A stretch of DNA of 64,000 nt from Bacteroides rodentium JCM 16496 (GCF_000614125.1 NZ_BAKJ01000006.1:62001-126000); one strand, 5' to 3'. Shown: positions 20,967 through 32,544, counted from the stretch's first letter. The notes: generated by a model from the sequence alone, not told the origin. A program made the numbers and translations.

Positions 20967-21407
20967 TCAGTCGTAGTAGCTGTATTCTTCACTGTATCTC
21001 TCGAATTTCGGTTCTTCGGCAATCCCGTTTTGCTTGAAAACCTGGCGGATATAGGCTTGTGCCTTTGGGAATAAGGCTTGTTCCTGGCGGTAAAAGCGGT
21101 AATAGGCTGTCTTGCCGAAGTGTCCGATAAGCTGGTTTCTCATGGGGGCGGCACATTTGTGGGGTACGTTGTCCAGCAGATGCCGTATGCCCCATGCCAC
21201 CCGGTACTTTTGGGCTTTCCGGAAATAGGGGCAACCGGTGGTATCGGCAGGGATACAGTTCGGGTTGATGATGCTTAAGGTGGGATATTGTGAGGTGCAA
21301 TGGGTGGCAGCCAGATGATGCAGGCATTCTTCCTTACGGGTACACTGGCTGTGGAAGCAATGCGTAAAGCCATGAGGTACAGACTGATAGTCGAATTTAT
21401 TTTCCAT
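20967..21407 (-). CDS. Small cysteine/histidine-rich protein, DUF6078-like, 146 aa
   Basis: This resembles a family of small Bacteroides proteins known to me as DUF6078, of unknown function; I make that assignment from memory. It begins MENKFDYQSVPHGFTHCF and has Cys and His spaced like a metal site in its first half (HCFHSQCTRKEEC, then NPNC and GCPYF). The second half has HLLDNVPHK, IGHFGKTAYYRFYR and a Tyr/Glu-rich tail (EEYSYYD). There is no signal peptide or membrane segment. A -7 box lies 43 bases upstream. It is monocistronic, flanked by the repeat field and by divergent uxuA. Family members occur beside many unrelated genes, so context says little about the role. Confidence 0.7.
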   Translation of the reverse strand: MENKFDYQSVPHGFTHCFHSQCTRKEECLHHLAATHCTSQYPTLSIINPNCIPADTTGCPYFRKAQKYRVAWGIRHLLDNVPHKCAAPMRNQLIGHFGKTAYYRFYRQEQALFPKAQAYIRQVFKQNGIAEEPKFERYSEEYSYYD

Positions 21408-21449
21408 ATGTTGTTTGCTTGTCTACGATTAGAGTGTAGAGTACGGCTG

Positions 21450-21457
21450 CAAAGGTA
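21450..21457 (-). promoter_or_regulatory. -7 promoter box (TACCTTTG) of the DUF6078-like gene
   Basis: It matches TAnnTTTG on the minus strand, 43 bases from the start codon. I see no clear -33 TTTG. Confidence 0.5.
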
Positions 21458-21472
21458 AGGAATAAAGCCGTA

Positions 21473-21508
21473 TTTGTGTCCTAATATTCCGAATATGAAT
21501 TATATTTG
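21473..21508 (+). promoter_or_regulatory. Candidate promoter of uxuA
   Basis: TTTG (21473-21476) and TATATTTG (21501-21508, fits TAnnTTTG) are 24 bases apart, slightly longer than the usual 19-21. The start codon is 41 bases downstream. An AGG-containing stretch (GGAGG, 21529-21533) precedes it. Confidence 0.5.
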
Positions 21509-21549
21509 TAATTCAATTGGAGGTATTTTATGTTTTTAATAGAGGATAG

Positions 21550-22732
21550 ATGGAAAAGACTTGGAGATGGTTTGGCAAGAAGGACAAGATAACCCTTGCC
21601 ATGTTGCGACAGATAGGAGTGGAAGGTATTGTGACTGCCTTGCATGATGTGCCCAATGGTGAAATATGGACTTTGGAAGCCATTGAGGACTTTAAGGGCT
21701 ACATCGAGTCCTTCGGGTTACGCTGGTCTGTAGTGGAAAGCTTGCCGGTGTGCGAGGAAATCAAGTATGCGGGGGCCGGGCGCGACAGGCTGATAGAGAA
21801 CTATAAGGTAAGTCTGGCCAATCTCGGTAAAGCAGGCATCAGGACCGTCTGCTATAATTTTATGCCGGTGATTGACTGGATTCGTACGGATTTGCAGCAT
21901 CCTTGGGAAGACGGAACTTCTTCTCTTTATTTCGACAGAATCCGTTTTGCCTACTTCGACCTCAAGATATTGGAACGGGAGAATGCGGAAGCTGATTATT
22001 CTCCGGAAGAATTGGATAAGGTTGCAGAGTTGGACAAGGTGATTACGGAAGCGGAAAAGGCGGAATTGGTAGATACGATTATCGTAAAGACACAAGGTTC
22101 GTAAACGGCAATATAAAGGAAGGCGACAAGAATCCGGTAGCTATATTCAAACGTCTGCTGGCGTTATACAAGGGGATAGACCGGGAGGCTCTGCGTGACA
22201 ATATGCGTTATTTTCTGTCTGCCATCATGCCGGTATGCGAGGAATATGGAGTGAATATGTGCGTACACCCCGACGACCCTCCTTTCCAGGTACTGGGGTT
22301 GCCGCGTATTGTGACGGACGAGGCGGATATTGCCTGGTTTCTGAATGCAGTGGACAATCCTCATAATGGTTTGACCTTTTGTGCCGGTTCATTGAGTGCC
22401 GGCGAACAGAATGATACCCGTGAGCTGGCGAGGAAGTTTGCCAAGCGTACCCATTTCGTGCATTTGCGCAGCACAAAGCTATGCCGGGTGGAAATTTCAT
22501 AGAAAGTTCCCATCTGGAGGGAAGGGGGCATCTCATTGATTTAATTCGTATCTTCGAGAAAGAGAATCCGGGATTGCCGATGCGTGTGGACCATGGGCGC
22601 ATGATGTTGGGTGATGAGGACAAGGGGTACAACGCAGGCTATTCTTTCCATGGACGTATGCTGGCATTGGCACAAGTGGAGGGGATGATGGCTGTGGTGG
22701 ATGATGAATTGTCCGGAAAATCAGAAGATTGA
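21550..22732 (+). CDS. uxuA: Mannonate dehydratase UxuA (two frameshifts)
   Basis: It converts D-mannonate to 2-keto-3-deoxygluconate in cytoplasmic glucuronate catabolism. The N-terminus MEKTWRWFGKKDKITL, the metal-site stretch MCVHPDDPPFQ and the C-terminal MRVDHGRMMLGDE are diagnostic of UxuA. The reading frame breaks twice. At 22098-22099 GGTTCGTAAAC should read GGTTTCGTAAAC (one T lost). At about 22477 one base is missing after HLRST, before GCTATGCCG (AMPGGNFIES in the restored frame). Repaired, it is about 394 residues, the normal length. Two single-base losses in an otherwise intact, conserved enzyme argue for sequence error. A glucuronate-pathway gene inside this locus fits a glycan with glucuronic acid, such as arabinogalactan. 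The partner uxuB is not in the window. Confidence 0.92.
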
Positions 22733-22787
22733 AGTATTTGTAGACAAAAAAGGAGTATAATTCTTCCTTAAAATAGATTGAACTTGC

Positions 22788-22795
22788 TATATTTG
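22788..22795 (+). promoter_or_regulatory. -7 promoter box (TATATTTG) of the second HTCS gene
   Basis: It matches TAnnTTTG, 24 bases before the ATG at 22819. Because it almost touches the earlier ATG at 22798, it rules that codon out as the start. Confidence 0.55.
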
Positions 22796-22818
22796 TCATG
22801 ATTCCTAATGTCTGGTAT

Positions 22819-25800
22819 ATGAAAAATATAGTAAGTTTCTTTTGTCTGCATACGTGTCTTCTTTTGTTCAGCTTTTGGACAATGTATCCTGCTTTAGGCC
22901 ATGCGGCTGACGGGGATATTATTTCGCGTTTGAAGTTCAAGCCGATTTCTACATTGGACGGGTTGCCGACGGATGAGGTCCAGAAAATATATCAGGATAA
23001 AGAAGGGTTTATATGGTTTGCTACCCGGTATGGTTTCTGTAAATACGACGGATACCAGATTACTGTCTATAAATCGAGCTTGAATGCTCCAGGCTTGTTG
23101 ACCAGTAACAATATTTATTGTTTTGCCGATGATAATGACGGCTTCTTGTGGATTGGTACACAAGAGGGATTGAACACCCTTAATAAGAAAACCGGAGAAA
23201 TACGTCAGTATACGGCGCCTGCCATTCCCAACAATGTAGTTTCGTGCATGTTGGTTACTCGGGAGAATGAGGTCTGGATTGGTACGGATTCCGGCTTATG
23301 CCGGTATGTGGCAGAGAAGGACTCCTTTATGATGTATGATGACAAGTCCACCGATGGGATGTTTCCTGTAGCCTCCATCAAATCGTTGTTCGAAGATTTG
23401 GATGGGGATTTGTGGATTGGCACTTGGTCCAATGGTCTTTTCCGTTATTCCCGGAAGGAGGATAAATTCTATGCATATCCTAAAATCAATGAACGTAACT
23501 CGGCGCATGTTATCTATCAGGATTCCAACCGGAAAATGTGGGTAGGTGGCTGGGATTGCGGATTATTTCTCTTGAATCATCCCAAGGATATGGCAAACGT
23601 GTCTTATACGCATTATTCGCATAGGATAGGGGATGATGCCAGCTTGTCGGACAATATTGTTTATGATATTGTGGAGGATGTACACACGCATACCTTGTGG
23701 GTAGGGACCCGGGTGGGGCTGAGTATTATGAAACAAGAGAATCCCGGTACATTCATTAATTATAAGTCATTGCATTCGGCATACCATATACCTTGTGATG
23801 AAATAAATTCACTGTTGCGCGATCGCTTCAATAATATCTGGCTGGGTTCCATTGGCGGAGGTGTCTTGATGGTAGACACGAAACAGCCTCCGTTTGCCTT
23901 TTATTCGCTGTGCCTACTACTGCTGTCCGTGCTTTGTTTGCCGATTCGGATAAAGACCTTTGGCTGGGTGCTGGGAGTTATGGGTTGGCTCGCAAAGATT
24001 ATAAAACAGGGGTGTTGTCGTTCTTTTCCCATATTCCGGAATTCTCGGATATTCCTGGTGTACCCACAGTCAATTATATTATTCAGCGTAAGAATGGGGA
24101 AGTTTGGTTTGCTACCTATGACGGTGGTATCCTGATATATAAGAAAGGAGAAAAAGTGAAGGTGCTGACTGAATCCGACACGCCTTATCTTTATTCGGAC
24201 TGTGTCTCGGCCTTATGCGAGGACAGTAAGGGGAATTGTTGGGTGGGCTGCCGTGGAGGTCTGGGAATCAGTTTGGCCGATGGAGGGCATTATAGCTTTG
24301 GAACACTATCTTTTGCCGGAGGCGGGCTGGCGGATTGGTATCATGTGAAGGACATTGTGGAGGATACGGATGGTAGTATCTGGATTGCGACAGCCAACTG
24401 TGGAATTATACATATTATGGGGAATGTGCAGCATCCCGAAACGTTGAAATGTAGTAACTATAGTTATAACAACGGGCAGTTGGCAACGAACTCGGTGTTG
24501 TGTTTGTATGTGGACAAGTCTGGAAGGCTATGGGCCGGAACTGAGGGAGGAGGGTTGTATTTATATGATTATAAGGGAAAGGCATTTATAGAAAAGAATC
24601 AGGAATATCAGCTGTCCAGTGACATGATAGGGTCTATAGAGGAAGATAAGCAAGGGTGTTTATGGATGGGGACCAATATGGGGCTGGTACAGCTTTTTGT
24701 GCCGGTGGACGAGAATTTGGCTACGGTCCGTGTTTATACAACGGCAGACGGTCTGCAGGATAACTTCTTCATATCACAGTCTTCTTGCAGCAGGGATGGC
24801 GAATTATTCTTTGGAGGGAATAAGGGCTACAACAGTTTTTTTCCTGCATCTCTGGAGGAAGACAATGAGGCCATGCCTTATCTGATTACGGATATAAAAA
24901 TCTTCAACCGTCCTTTTGCAGCATTGGAACCGGAGGTCAGAGAACAGATTTCTTCTGTCATGCCTTCGTTTACGCGGAAGATAGAACTGCCTTACGGGTA
25001 TAATAATTTCAGTATCGAATTTGCATCTCTTACCTATAAGAATCCCGGTTTGAATCGGTATGCCTATCAGCTTGTGGGTTTTGACAAGGATTGGCAGTAT
25101 ACGGATGCCAACCGCCGTTTTGCCTATTATAATAATTTGAAGAGCGGCACTTACAAGTTCCGTCTGAAAGCTACCAATGAGAATGGTATTTGGAGCCAGG
25201 AAATCCGCGAACTTGAGGTGGTGATATTACCTCCGTTTTGGGCTACATGGTGGGCTTATATCATCTATGCGCTGATAGGGGCAGCTGTTGTCTACTTCAT
25301 TCTCCGGACGGCAAAGAATAGAATGCAGTTACGCAATGAGCTGCATCTTCGAGAGATGGAAAAATCAAAATTGGAAGAACTGAACCATGCCAAATTACAG
25401 TTCTTTACAAACATTACGCATGAACTGCTGACCCCGCTGACTATTATTTCGGCTACGGTTGATGAGTTGAAGATGCGATTCCCCGGGCATGATGACCTTT
25501 ATACGGTAATGGGTAGCAATATCAGTCGGCTTATCCGTTTGTTGCAGCAGATTCTTGAATTTCGTAAGGCGGAAACCGGTAATCTGAAGTTGCGTGTTTC
25601 TCCGGGAGATGTGGCGGCGTTTGTGAAAAACGAAGCCGAATCTTTCCTGCCGCTTGTCAAAAAGCGCAAGATACATTTCTCTGTACTCTGTAATCCAGAG
25701 TCGATTATCGGTTATTTTGATACGGACAAACTTGACAAGATTCTCTATAACCTGCTTTCCAATGCTGCTAAATATAATAAGGAAGGTGGCTATATACAAG

Positions 25801-26939
25801 TCACGCTTATGCATGCCGAAGATAGGGATTTTGTCCGGCTGCATGTAAAGGATAATGGCAGCGGTATTTCAAAGGATAAACAGAAGACGCTTTTCAAGCG
25901 GTTCTACGAAGGGGATTACCGGAAGTTTAATACCATTGGTACGGGTATCGGTCTTTCTTTGACAAAGGATTTGGTGGAATTGCATGGAGGACGTATTGAA
26001 GTGGAGAGTGGGGAAGGGCAGGGAACGGAATTTATCGTGACTTTGCCCGTAGACCGCTCTTACTTTAAAGAAGAACAGATTGACGAAGAAGCTGTACTTC
26101 CGGTACAGAAAACCGTTACTTATCTTGAAGAGGAGGAGGATGCGGACAATGTTATCTCAGAAAAGTCCAAAGCGCATACTATACTGGTGGTGGAAGACAA
26201 TGAGGAGCTTTTGCAGTTAATGGTCAGGCTGCTGAAGCGTGAATATAATGTCCATACGGCTGAAAACGGTCAAGAGGCTGTGACTGTGCTTGACAATGAG
26301 GATATTGACCTGATAGTTTCGGATGTGATGATGCCCGTGATGGACGGTATTGGGTTCTGCAGATACGTGAAGAACAAGTTGGAACTCAGTCACATTCCCG
26401 TAATTCTTCTGACAGCCAAGAACAAGGAGGAAGATCGCGCTGAAGCTTATGAAGTGGGTGCGGATGCTTTTATCAGTAAACCGTTCAATCTGGCTGTGTT
26501 GCATGCGCGTATCCGCAATCTGCTGAAATACAAAGAGCGCAAGGCGCATGATTTTAAGAACCAACTGGTATTCGAAATCAAGGAATTGGATTATACCAGT
26601 ATTGATGAAGACTTTATGCAACGTGCCATTGACTGTGTAAACCGTCATCTGGAAGATTCTGAGTTCGACCAACCACAGTTTGTGGAGGAGATGGGTACCA
26701 GCAAGTCTACCCTTTATAAGAAACTGAAATCCCTGACCGGACTAAATACTTCTGCCTTTATCCGTAACATTCGTCTGAAAGCGGCTTGCCGCATTATGGA
26801 AGAGAAGGGAAGTTCCGTACGTATTTCCGATTTGGCGTATGCTGTCGGTTTTAATGACCCGAAATATTTCAGTTCTTGTTTCAAGAAGGAATTCGGTATG
26901 TTGCCGACGGAATATCAGGAACGCTTCATACAATCATAG
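22819..26939 (+). CDS. Hybrid two-component system regulator 2 (HTCS, frameshifted)
   Basis: The architecture is the same as the HTCS at 2889-6956: signal peptide (MKNIVSFFCLHTCLLLFSFW), propeller repeats (IWFATRYGFCKYDG, VWIGTDSGLCRY), and a Y_Y_Y domain. A membrane segment (WWAYIIYALIGAAVVYFIL) lies near residue 810-830. The kinase has phospho-His in NITHELLTPLTII near 869, then an ATPase, a receiver with Asp in SDVMMPVMDG near 1168, and a terminal AraC domain. The frame breaks at about 23909: FYSL runs into LCLLLLS, while the next frame continues VPTTAVRALFADSDKDLWLG, the normal propeller pattern. One lost base explains it; the restored length is about 1,373 residues. It lies directly upstream of susC pair 2 and in the same direction, so it probably controls that pair. 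Confidence 0.94.
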
Positions 26940-27105
26940 ATTAAGTCAAATTATGCTTCAATTAGGTCGAATAACTAAAATTCTACCTCGTAGAAGTATT
27001 ATTGGAGGTCCTTCTATCAGCATTCGCCTACATTTGCCATTGTTTTCACAGTTAAAATGAAGAGTGAAAGTGAAACAATTAATGTTTAATCTTAAAGTTT
27101 ATACA

Positions 27106-30100
27106 ATGAAGAGACAGAGATTCTTTGAAGGACTCGGGCTGAAAGTGTATGTCACTTTGGCCATTTGCATGGCCCTTCTGTTGAATGTTCAGTTCTTGAA
27201 CGCACAGAGTTCGACAATCAATGTAAAAGGTGTGGTTAATGATGCGATGGGACCGGTGATTGGTGCCAGTGTAGTGGAGAAAGGGAATACGACGAATGGA
27301 ACAATTACTGACATTGACGGTAATTTCTCCTTGAGGATACCTTCCGATGCTACTTTACTGATTAGTTTTATCGGTTATAAGACGCAGGAGATTCCAGTAG
27401 CAGGAAAAACATCTTTCAATGTGCAGCTGGCGGAAGATTCCGAGATGCTGGATGAAGTGGTGGTAGTGGGTTTCGGTACACAGAAAAAGGTGAACCTGAC
27501 TGGTTCTGTGGGGCTGGCTACGGCAAAAGAAATTGAAGCCCGGCCGGTAGCGAATGCCACGCAGGCATTGCAGGGCTTAGTACCGGGCTTGCAGATTACG
27601 ACCAATACCGGTGAATTGGACAAAAATATGTCCATCAATATTCGTGGTAACGGTACTATCGGTGACGGCTCAAGCGGAAGTCCGCTGATTTTGATTGACG
27701 GTATGGAGGGTGACATCAATACGGTGAATCCGCAGGATATTGAGAATATTTCTGTATTGAAGGATGCAGCTGCTTCCTCTATTTATGGTTCGCGTGCACC
27801 GTTCGGCGTTATCTTGGTGACTACTAAGAAAGGTAAATCAGGTAAGCCGACTATCAATTACAATAATAGCTTCCGTTTCAACAGTCCGGTGAATTTGCCG
27901 GAGATGATGGATTCCTATACTTTTGCCAACTACTTCAATGAAGCTGCACGCAACGGTCAGGACAATGCCCAGTTCTCTGATGCGGTAATGCAACAGATGC
28001 TTGATTTTCAAGCTGCGGGAGGTACTAATCGTGGCGGTTTGCCTACTGATGGTAATGTATGGGGGAAACCGGCAGGCGACCCGTTTACTACGGCGTATGC
28101 CAATACGGACTGGTTCTCCGAAATCTATAAAGGGTCTTCCTTCTCGCAAGAACATAACTTCAGTGTGAGTGGTGGTGGTGACAAGTTCAACTATTATGCT
28201 TCATTGGGGTATCTGGATCAGAATGGTTTGCTTCGTCATGGTTCCGATGATTTGAAGCGCTATAATGCTACCGCCAAGTTTGGTGCCGAACTGACCAAAT
28301 GGTTAAAGTTCAATTACAGTTTGCGTTATGTCCGCCAGGACCTTGGCCGTCCTACAGCTTTTGGTGGTGGCTTGTATGAAAAAATCGGTCGTCAGACTTG
28401 GCCTAATCTTCCGGTTTATGATGAAAACGGCTATTATTTCAATAGTAATGCCGAGACACCTGCCATGTCATTGGCGTTGGGTGGTGAGCGTGATGTGCAG
28501 ACAGATAAGGTTTATCATCAGGCAGGTTTGGTATTCGAGCCCGTGAAGAATTGGATTACCAATGTGGAATTCAATTATAGTACCAATTCCATAGATACGC
28601 GTGAAACCGGACTTCCTTGCTATAACCATGATGTGAACGGGAATGTTGTGGATACACAAGGAACCACCAGCCTCTATCAGGACTATAAGAAAGAAAATTA
28701 TATGAACTGGAATATTTACTCCACTTATTCTCTTACTCTAAATGATGATCATAATTTCAAAATAATGGGCGGTTTCCAGTCTGAAGAGATGCGTCAGAAG
28801 TTTTTCAAAGCCAAAGGATATGGCTTGCAGGTAGAGGACCTTCCGGAACTAGACCTGATTTCGAATATTGACGGTGCTGGTAAGGATAAGGTACCCGAAG
28901 TGGGCGGTTATCGCAACGAGTGGGCTACAGCCGGTTTCTTTGGTCGCTTGAACTACGATTATAAAGGCCGTTATCTGGCAGAGGCAAATCTGCGCTATGA
29001 CGGTACTTCCCGTTTTCGTCGCGGCAACCGTTGGCAGGTATCGCCTTCCTTTTCTTTGGGTTGGAACATTGCCCAGGAAAACTTCTGGGAAGACTTTGCG
29101 GATGTTTGCAATCAGTTGAAGTTCCGTTTTTCTTATGGTGAACTGGGAAATATGAATACAAGCGGCTGGTATCCTACTTATCGTACAATGACATTGGGAC
29201 AAGCAAACGGAAGCTGGCTACAGAATGGACTGAAACCCAACACTGCTTATGTAGGCAGCCTTATTAGTACAGCTTTGACTTGGGAAAAAGTGCGCACTTG
29301 GAACGTCGGCCTTGACTGGGGACTGTTCAATAACCGTTTGACCGGTTCATTCGATGCTTATATCCGTTATACGGATAATATGGTAGGTCCGTCTGTAGAG
29401 CTGCCTGCTACATTGGGTATTGCAACTCCCAAGACCAATAACTGTGACTTGAAGACAAAGGGTTGGGAACTTACTATCGGATGGCAGGACCGTACAAACT
29501 TTGGTATGGGATATGGCATCAAGTTCAATGTTTCTGATGCACGTACTTATATTGACAGATATCCCGGTAATCCGACAAATTCTGTTGGAACAGGAACTTA
29601 TATTGCAGGTCGTGAGATAGGTGAAATCTGGGGTTTTGAAACCGTAGGAATTGCCAAGACAGATGCCGAAATGCAGGCACATTTGGATAAGGTAGGCGGA
29701 CAAAACGCGCTTGGTTCCATCTGGGCTGCAGGTGACATTATGTATGCTGATTTGGATGGAAAACCGGGTATCACCAAAGGTGCGCAGACTTTGGAGGATC
29801 ATGGTGATTTGAAGGTGATAGGCAACAATACTCCCCGTTACCATTTCGGTCTTGACTTGAATGCCAATTACAAGGGATTTGATGTCCGTCTCTTCTTCCA
29901 GGGAGTGATGAAGCGTGATTATTGGCAGGGTTCCAATATCTTCTGGGGCGTTGGTCAATGGGGTATGTGGTGGTCAACCGGCTTAAAAGAACACGAAGAC
30001 TATTTCCGTGATGAACCCGTCGGACTGGCCGGCCATGAGATTGCTGCCAATATCAATTCCTATTATGCACGTCCGAGATTTGACAGTACCCAGAACCAGG

Positions 30101-30387
30101 AAACTCAAACCCGCTATCTGCAGGATGCGTCTTATATCCGTTTGAAGAACTTCCAGCTTGGCTATACATTGCCTGCTTCCATCATTCGTAAAATTGGTAT
30201 CACCAACTGCCGTATCTTCGTATCAGGCGAAAATTTGTGGACGGGAACCAAGCTGAGTAAGTTGTTTGATCCCGAAACAATCAGCGGCGGTAATACGGAC
30301 AACAATGCTTCTGCACCTATTAAGAGTGGTGGTAATGCATATCCGCTTTCAAGAACTTGGTCTTTTGGACTTAGCGTATCACTTTAA
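27106..30387 (+). CDS. SusC-like TonB-dependent glycan transporter 2, 1,093 aa
   Basis: An intact outer-membrane transporter of the SusC family. The signal peptide (LKVYVTLAICMALLLNVQF, cleaved near NAQ) is followed by the carboxypeptidase-regulatory-like domain (TTNGTITDIDGNFSLRIP). The TonB-box region DEVVVVGFGTQ, the plug (LILIDGMEGDINTVNPQDIE) and a barrel ending in WSFGLSVSL complete it. Met 27106 directly precedes the KRQRFF basic stretch; an earlier in-frame Met at 27082 or a GTG at 27064 are less likely starts. It is 23 bases before its susD partner. It is only moderately similar to SusC 1 outside the motifs, so it may take up a different branch or size of the glycan. Confidence 0.95.
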   Translation: MKRQRFFEGLGLKVYVTLAICMALLLNVQFLNAQSSTINVKGVVNDAMGPVIGASVVEKGNTTNGTITDIDGNFSLRIPSDATLLISFIGYKTQEIPVAGKTSFNVQLAEDSEMLDEVVVVGFGTQKKVNLTGSVGLATAKEIEARPVANATQALQGLVPGLQITTNTGELDKNMSINIRGNGTIGDGSSGSPLILIDGMEGDINTVNPQDIENISVLKDAAASSIYGSRAPFGVILVTTKKGKSGKPTINYNNSFRFNSPVNLPEMMDSYTFANYFNEAARNGQDNAQFSDAVMQQMLDFQAAGGTNRGGLPTDGNVWGKPAGDPFTTAYANTDWFSEIYKGSSFSQEHNFSVSGGGDKFNYYASLGYLDQNGLLRHGSDDLKRYNATAKFGAELTKWLKFNYSLRYVRQDLGRPTAFGGGLYEKIGRQTWPNLPVYDENGYYFNSNAETPAMSLALGGERDVQTDKVYHQAGLVFEPVKNWITNVEFNYSTNSIDTRETGLPCYNHDVNGNVVDTQGTTSLYQDYKKENYMNWNIYSTYSLTLNDDHNFKIMGGFQSEEMRQKFFKAKGYGLQVEDLPELDLISNIDGAGKDKVPEVGGYRNEWATAGFFGRLNYDYKGRYLAEANLRYDGTSRFRRGNRWQVSPSFSLGWNIAQENFWEDFADVCNQLKFRFSYGELGNMNTSGWYPTYRTMTLGQANGSWLQNGLKPNTAYVGSLISTALTWEKVRTWNVGLDWGLFNNRLTGSFDAYIRYTDNMVGPSVELPATLGIATPKTNNCDLKTKGWELTIGWQDRTNFGMGYGIKFNVSDARTYIDRYPGNPTNSVGTGTYIAGREIGEIWGFETVGIAKTDAEMQAHLDKVGGQNALGSIWAAGDIMYADLDGKPGITKGAQTLEDHGDLKVIGNNTPRYHFGLDLNANYKGFDVRLFFQGVMKRDYWQGSNIFWGVGQWGMWWSTGLKEHEDYFRDEPVGLAGHEIAANINSYYARPRFDSTQNQETQTRYLQDASYIRLKNFQLGYTLPASIIRKIGITNCRIFVSGENLWTGTKLSKLFDPETISGGNTDNNASAPIKSGGNAYPLSRTWSFGLSVSL

Positions 30388-30410
30388 TCCCATAAATAAA
30401 GAAGAATATT

Positions 30411-32468
30411 ATGAAATCGAATTATAGATATATTGTAAAAGCGTTCATTGCAATGGCAGCGATTGTCGGAACGACTTCCTGCGATGATTTTCTGGACAGA
30501 GAGCCGATGTCAAGCATTTCTCCCGAAACCTATTATTCCACTGCGGCCCAGTTGGAAGCCAATCTGAATGATGAATATCCCAATGTCCTTCCGTCATTCG
30601 GCCAGTGGACTTATGGCATCTTCGGTGAAGACAAAGGAACCGATAACCAGATAGAAGTGAATGCCAATGACCGTTACACCCAGGATCGCTGGAAAGTGCC
30701 TCATAGCGAAAGTGACAATTGGAAGTTCGAACGCATTTATCGTATTAACTTCTTTTTGTCTGAAGCACTTCCCAAATTCGGTGAAGATATGAGCGGTTCA
30801 CAAAATACAATTTCCGGGAGTGTAGGCACTATCAAGCACTATATCGGAGAAATGTACTTCCTGCGCGCTTACGAGTACTTCAAGAAACTCCAGCTTTTCG
30901 GTGACTTCCCGATTATAGACCAACCGCTTGCCGATGATATGGAGGCTCTCCGTGAGGCCAGCAAACGTTTTCCACGTAATGAAGTGGCACGTTTCATCAT
31001 TTCTGACCTTGACAAGGCTTATGCTTACATGAGTGATGTTGATATGGCAACAACCCGTATCAATAAGGATGCTGCAATGCTGATTAAGTCGCGTGTGGCG
31101 CTGTTCGAGGCTACTTGGTTACAGAATTTCAAGGGTACGGCATTCGTACCAGGTGGAGAAGGTTGGCCGGGAGCATCTCTTTATAGTAATTACCAGTATC
31201 CGGGTGGAAGTATTGACAATGAAGTGAAGTTTTTCTTGGAACAGGCCGTGGAAGCTTCCAAAATTGTAGCAGATAAATACAAGGGAAGCTTGACGGAGAA
31301 TACCGGTGTGCTGCAACAATCAGCTGATGCCCCGTCAAATCCTTACTTTGATATGTTTGCGCAGGAAGATCTTTCAGACGTGAAGGAAGTACTGTTGTGG
31401 CGCCAGTATGCCCGCGGACTCTCTACTCATAACATCAATGCCGCTGCCGGACGTGGTAATTATCGTATCGGTCTGACCCGTGGATTCGTACAGAATTTCC
31501 TGATGGAGGATGGTACTCCAGTTTATGCTCATGGTTCTTATGCGGATGGTGACGGCTATTATATGGGCGACAAGACGATTGCCGATGTTCGTGTAAATCG
31601 TGACCCGCGTCTCAGTATCTTCCTGAAAGAACCGGGACAGAAGAACATTCTTTTTGAAGTTGATAATAATGAAGGTACAGAGGTAGTGATGGAGGAACCC
31701 TATCCGGCCATTACGAGTGGTGACGGTGAGCGTGGCTATGCTACCGGTTATGCATTGCGCAAGGGTGGCTCATTCAACCGTAAGTATTATGCCAATGGCG
31801 GTGGTTATACGGCAGCTGTATGTTTCCGTGCGGCTGAGGCTCTGCTGAATTATATGGAAGCAAGCTATCTGCTCAATGGAATGCTGGATGCTACGGCTCG
31901 TGAATATTGGACTGTACTTCGCCAGCGTGCCGGTATCAGTACTGATTTTGACAAGACTATCGCTGCAACGGACATGAGTAAGGAGGCTGAAAATGATTGG
32001 GGAGCCTATACGGCCGGGAGTATCATTTCTGACAGAACTCTGTATAATATCCGTCGTGAACGCCGTTGCGAGTTTCTGGCTGAAGGTCTTCGTTACATGG
32101 ACTTGTGCCGTTGGCGTTCTATGGACCAATTGATTGCTACTCCCAGCCATCTGGAAGGAATGCATTTGTGGAATACTCCGATGGAGGACTGGTATCTGGA
32201 TGATAAAGGAAAATCCACTTTGATTGCTGACGGGACAGACAAGGCTAATGTTTCATCGAAAGATAAGAGCGAGTATCTCCGTCCGTTCGAGAGAAGCAGC
32301 AACCAGTCTGCCTATAACGGCTGCACTTGGAAGATGGCACATTATTTGAATCCTATTATGATAAAACAGTTCCAGTTGACAGCCTCTTCGGGAGCGGATG
32401 TATCGGCTTCTATTCTTTACCAGAACCCTTATTGGCCGGTGGTAGCTGACCAGCCGGCTGAGAAATAA
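30411..32468 (+). CDS. SusD-like surface glycan-binding lipoprotein 2, 685 aa
   Basis: Partner of the preceding SusC. The N-terminus MKSNYRYIVKAFIAMAAIVG ends in a lipobox (TTSC), followed by DDFLDREPMSSISPETYY, the SusD/RagB opening. The tetratricopeptide-like part has GEMYFLRAYEYFKKLQLFGD, the central signature, and the end has NIRRERRCEFLAEGLRYMDL, also typical. At 685 residues it is at the long end for the family but colinear throughout. It acts on the cell surface as the lid of the transporter. A hairpin terminator follows before the GH43 gene. Confidence 0.95.
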   Translation: MKSNYRYIVKAFIAMAAIVGTTSCDDFLDREPMSSISPETYYSTAAQLEANLNDEYPNVLPSFGQWTYGIFGEDKGTDNQIEVNANDRYTQDRWKVPHSESDNWKFERIYRINFFLSEALPKFGEDMSGSQNTISGSVGTIKHYIGEMYFLRAYEYFKKLQLFGDFPIIDQPLADDMEALREASKRFPRNEVARFIISDLDKAYAYMSDVDMATTRINKDAAMLIKSRVALFEATWLQNFKGTAFVPGGEGWPGASLYSNYQYPGGSIDNEVKFFLEQAVEASKIVADKYKGSLTENTGVLQQSADAPSNPYFDMFAQEDLSDVKEVLLWRQYARGLSTHNINAAAGRGNYRIGLTRGFVQNFLMEDGTPVYAHGSYADGDGYYMGDKTIADVRVNRDPRLSIFLKEPGQKNILFEVDNNEGTEVVMEEPYPAITSGDGERGYATGYALRKGGSFNRKYYANGGGYTAAVCFRAAEALLNYMEASYLLNGMLDATAREYWTVLRQRAGISTDFDKTIAATDMSKEAENDWGAYTAGSIISDRTLYNIRRERRCEFLAEGLRYMDLCRWRSMDQLIATPSHLEGMHLWNTPMEDWYLDDKGKSTLIADGTDKANVSSKDKSEYLRPFERSSNQSAYNGCTWKMAHYLNPIMIKQFQLTASSGADVSASILYQNPYWPVVADQPAEK

Positions 32469-32495
32469 AGGTATTTTTCAATAGGTATTTGATTT

Positions 32496-32544
32496 AGGGA
32501 GTAGGATACACTTTCCGGTGCGAAGGTATCCTGCTCCCTTCTTT
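32496..32544 (+). terminator. Terminator hairpin after susD 2
   Basis: AGGGAGTAGGATAC (32496-32509) pairs with the arm ending CTGCTCCCT (to 32539) with one mismatch, followed by TCTTTAT. It lies 23 bases before the GH43 start, so it may limit read-through into that enzyme gene. Confidence 0.7.
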
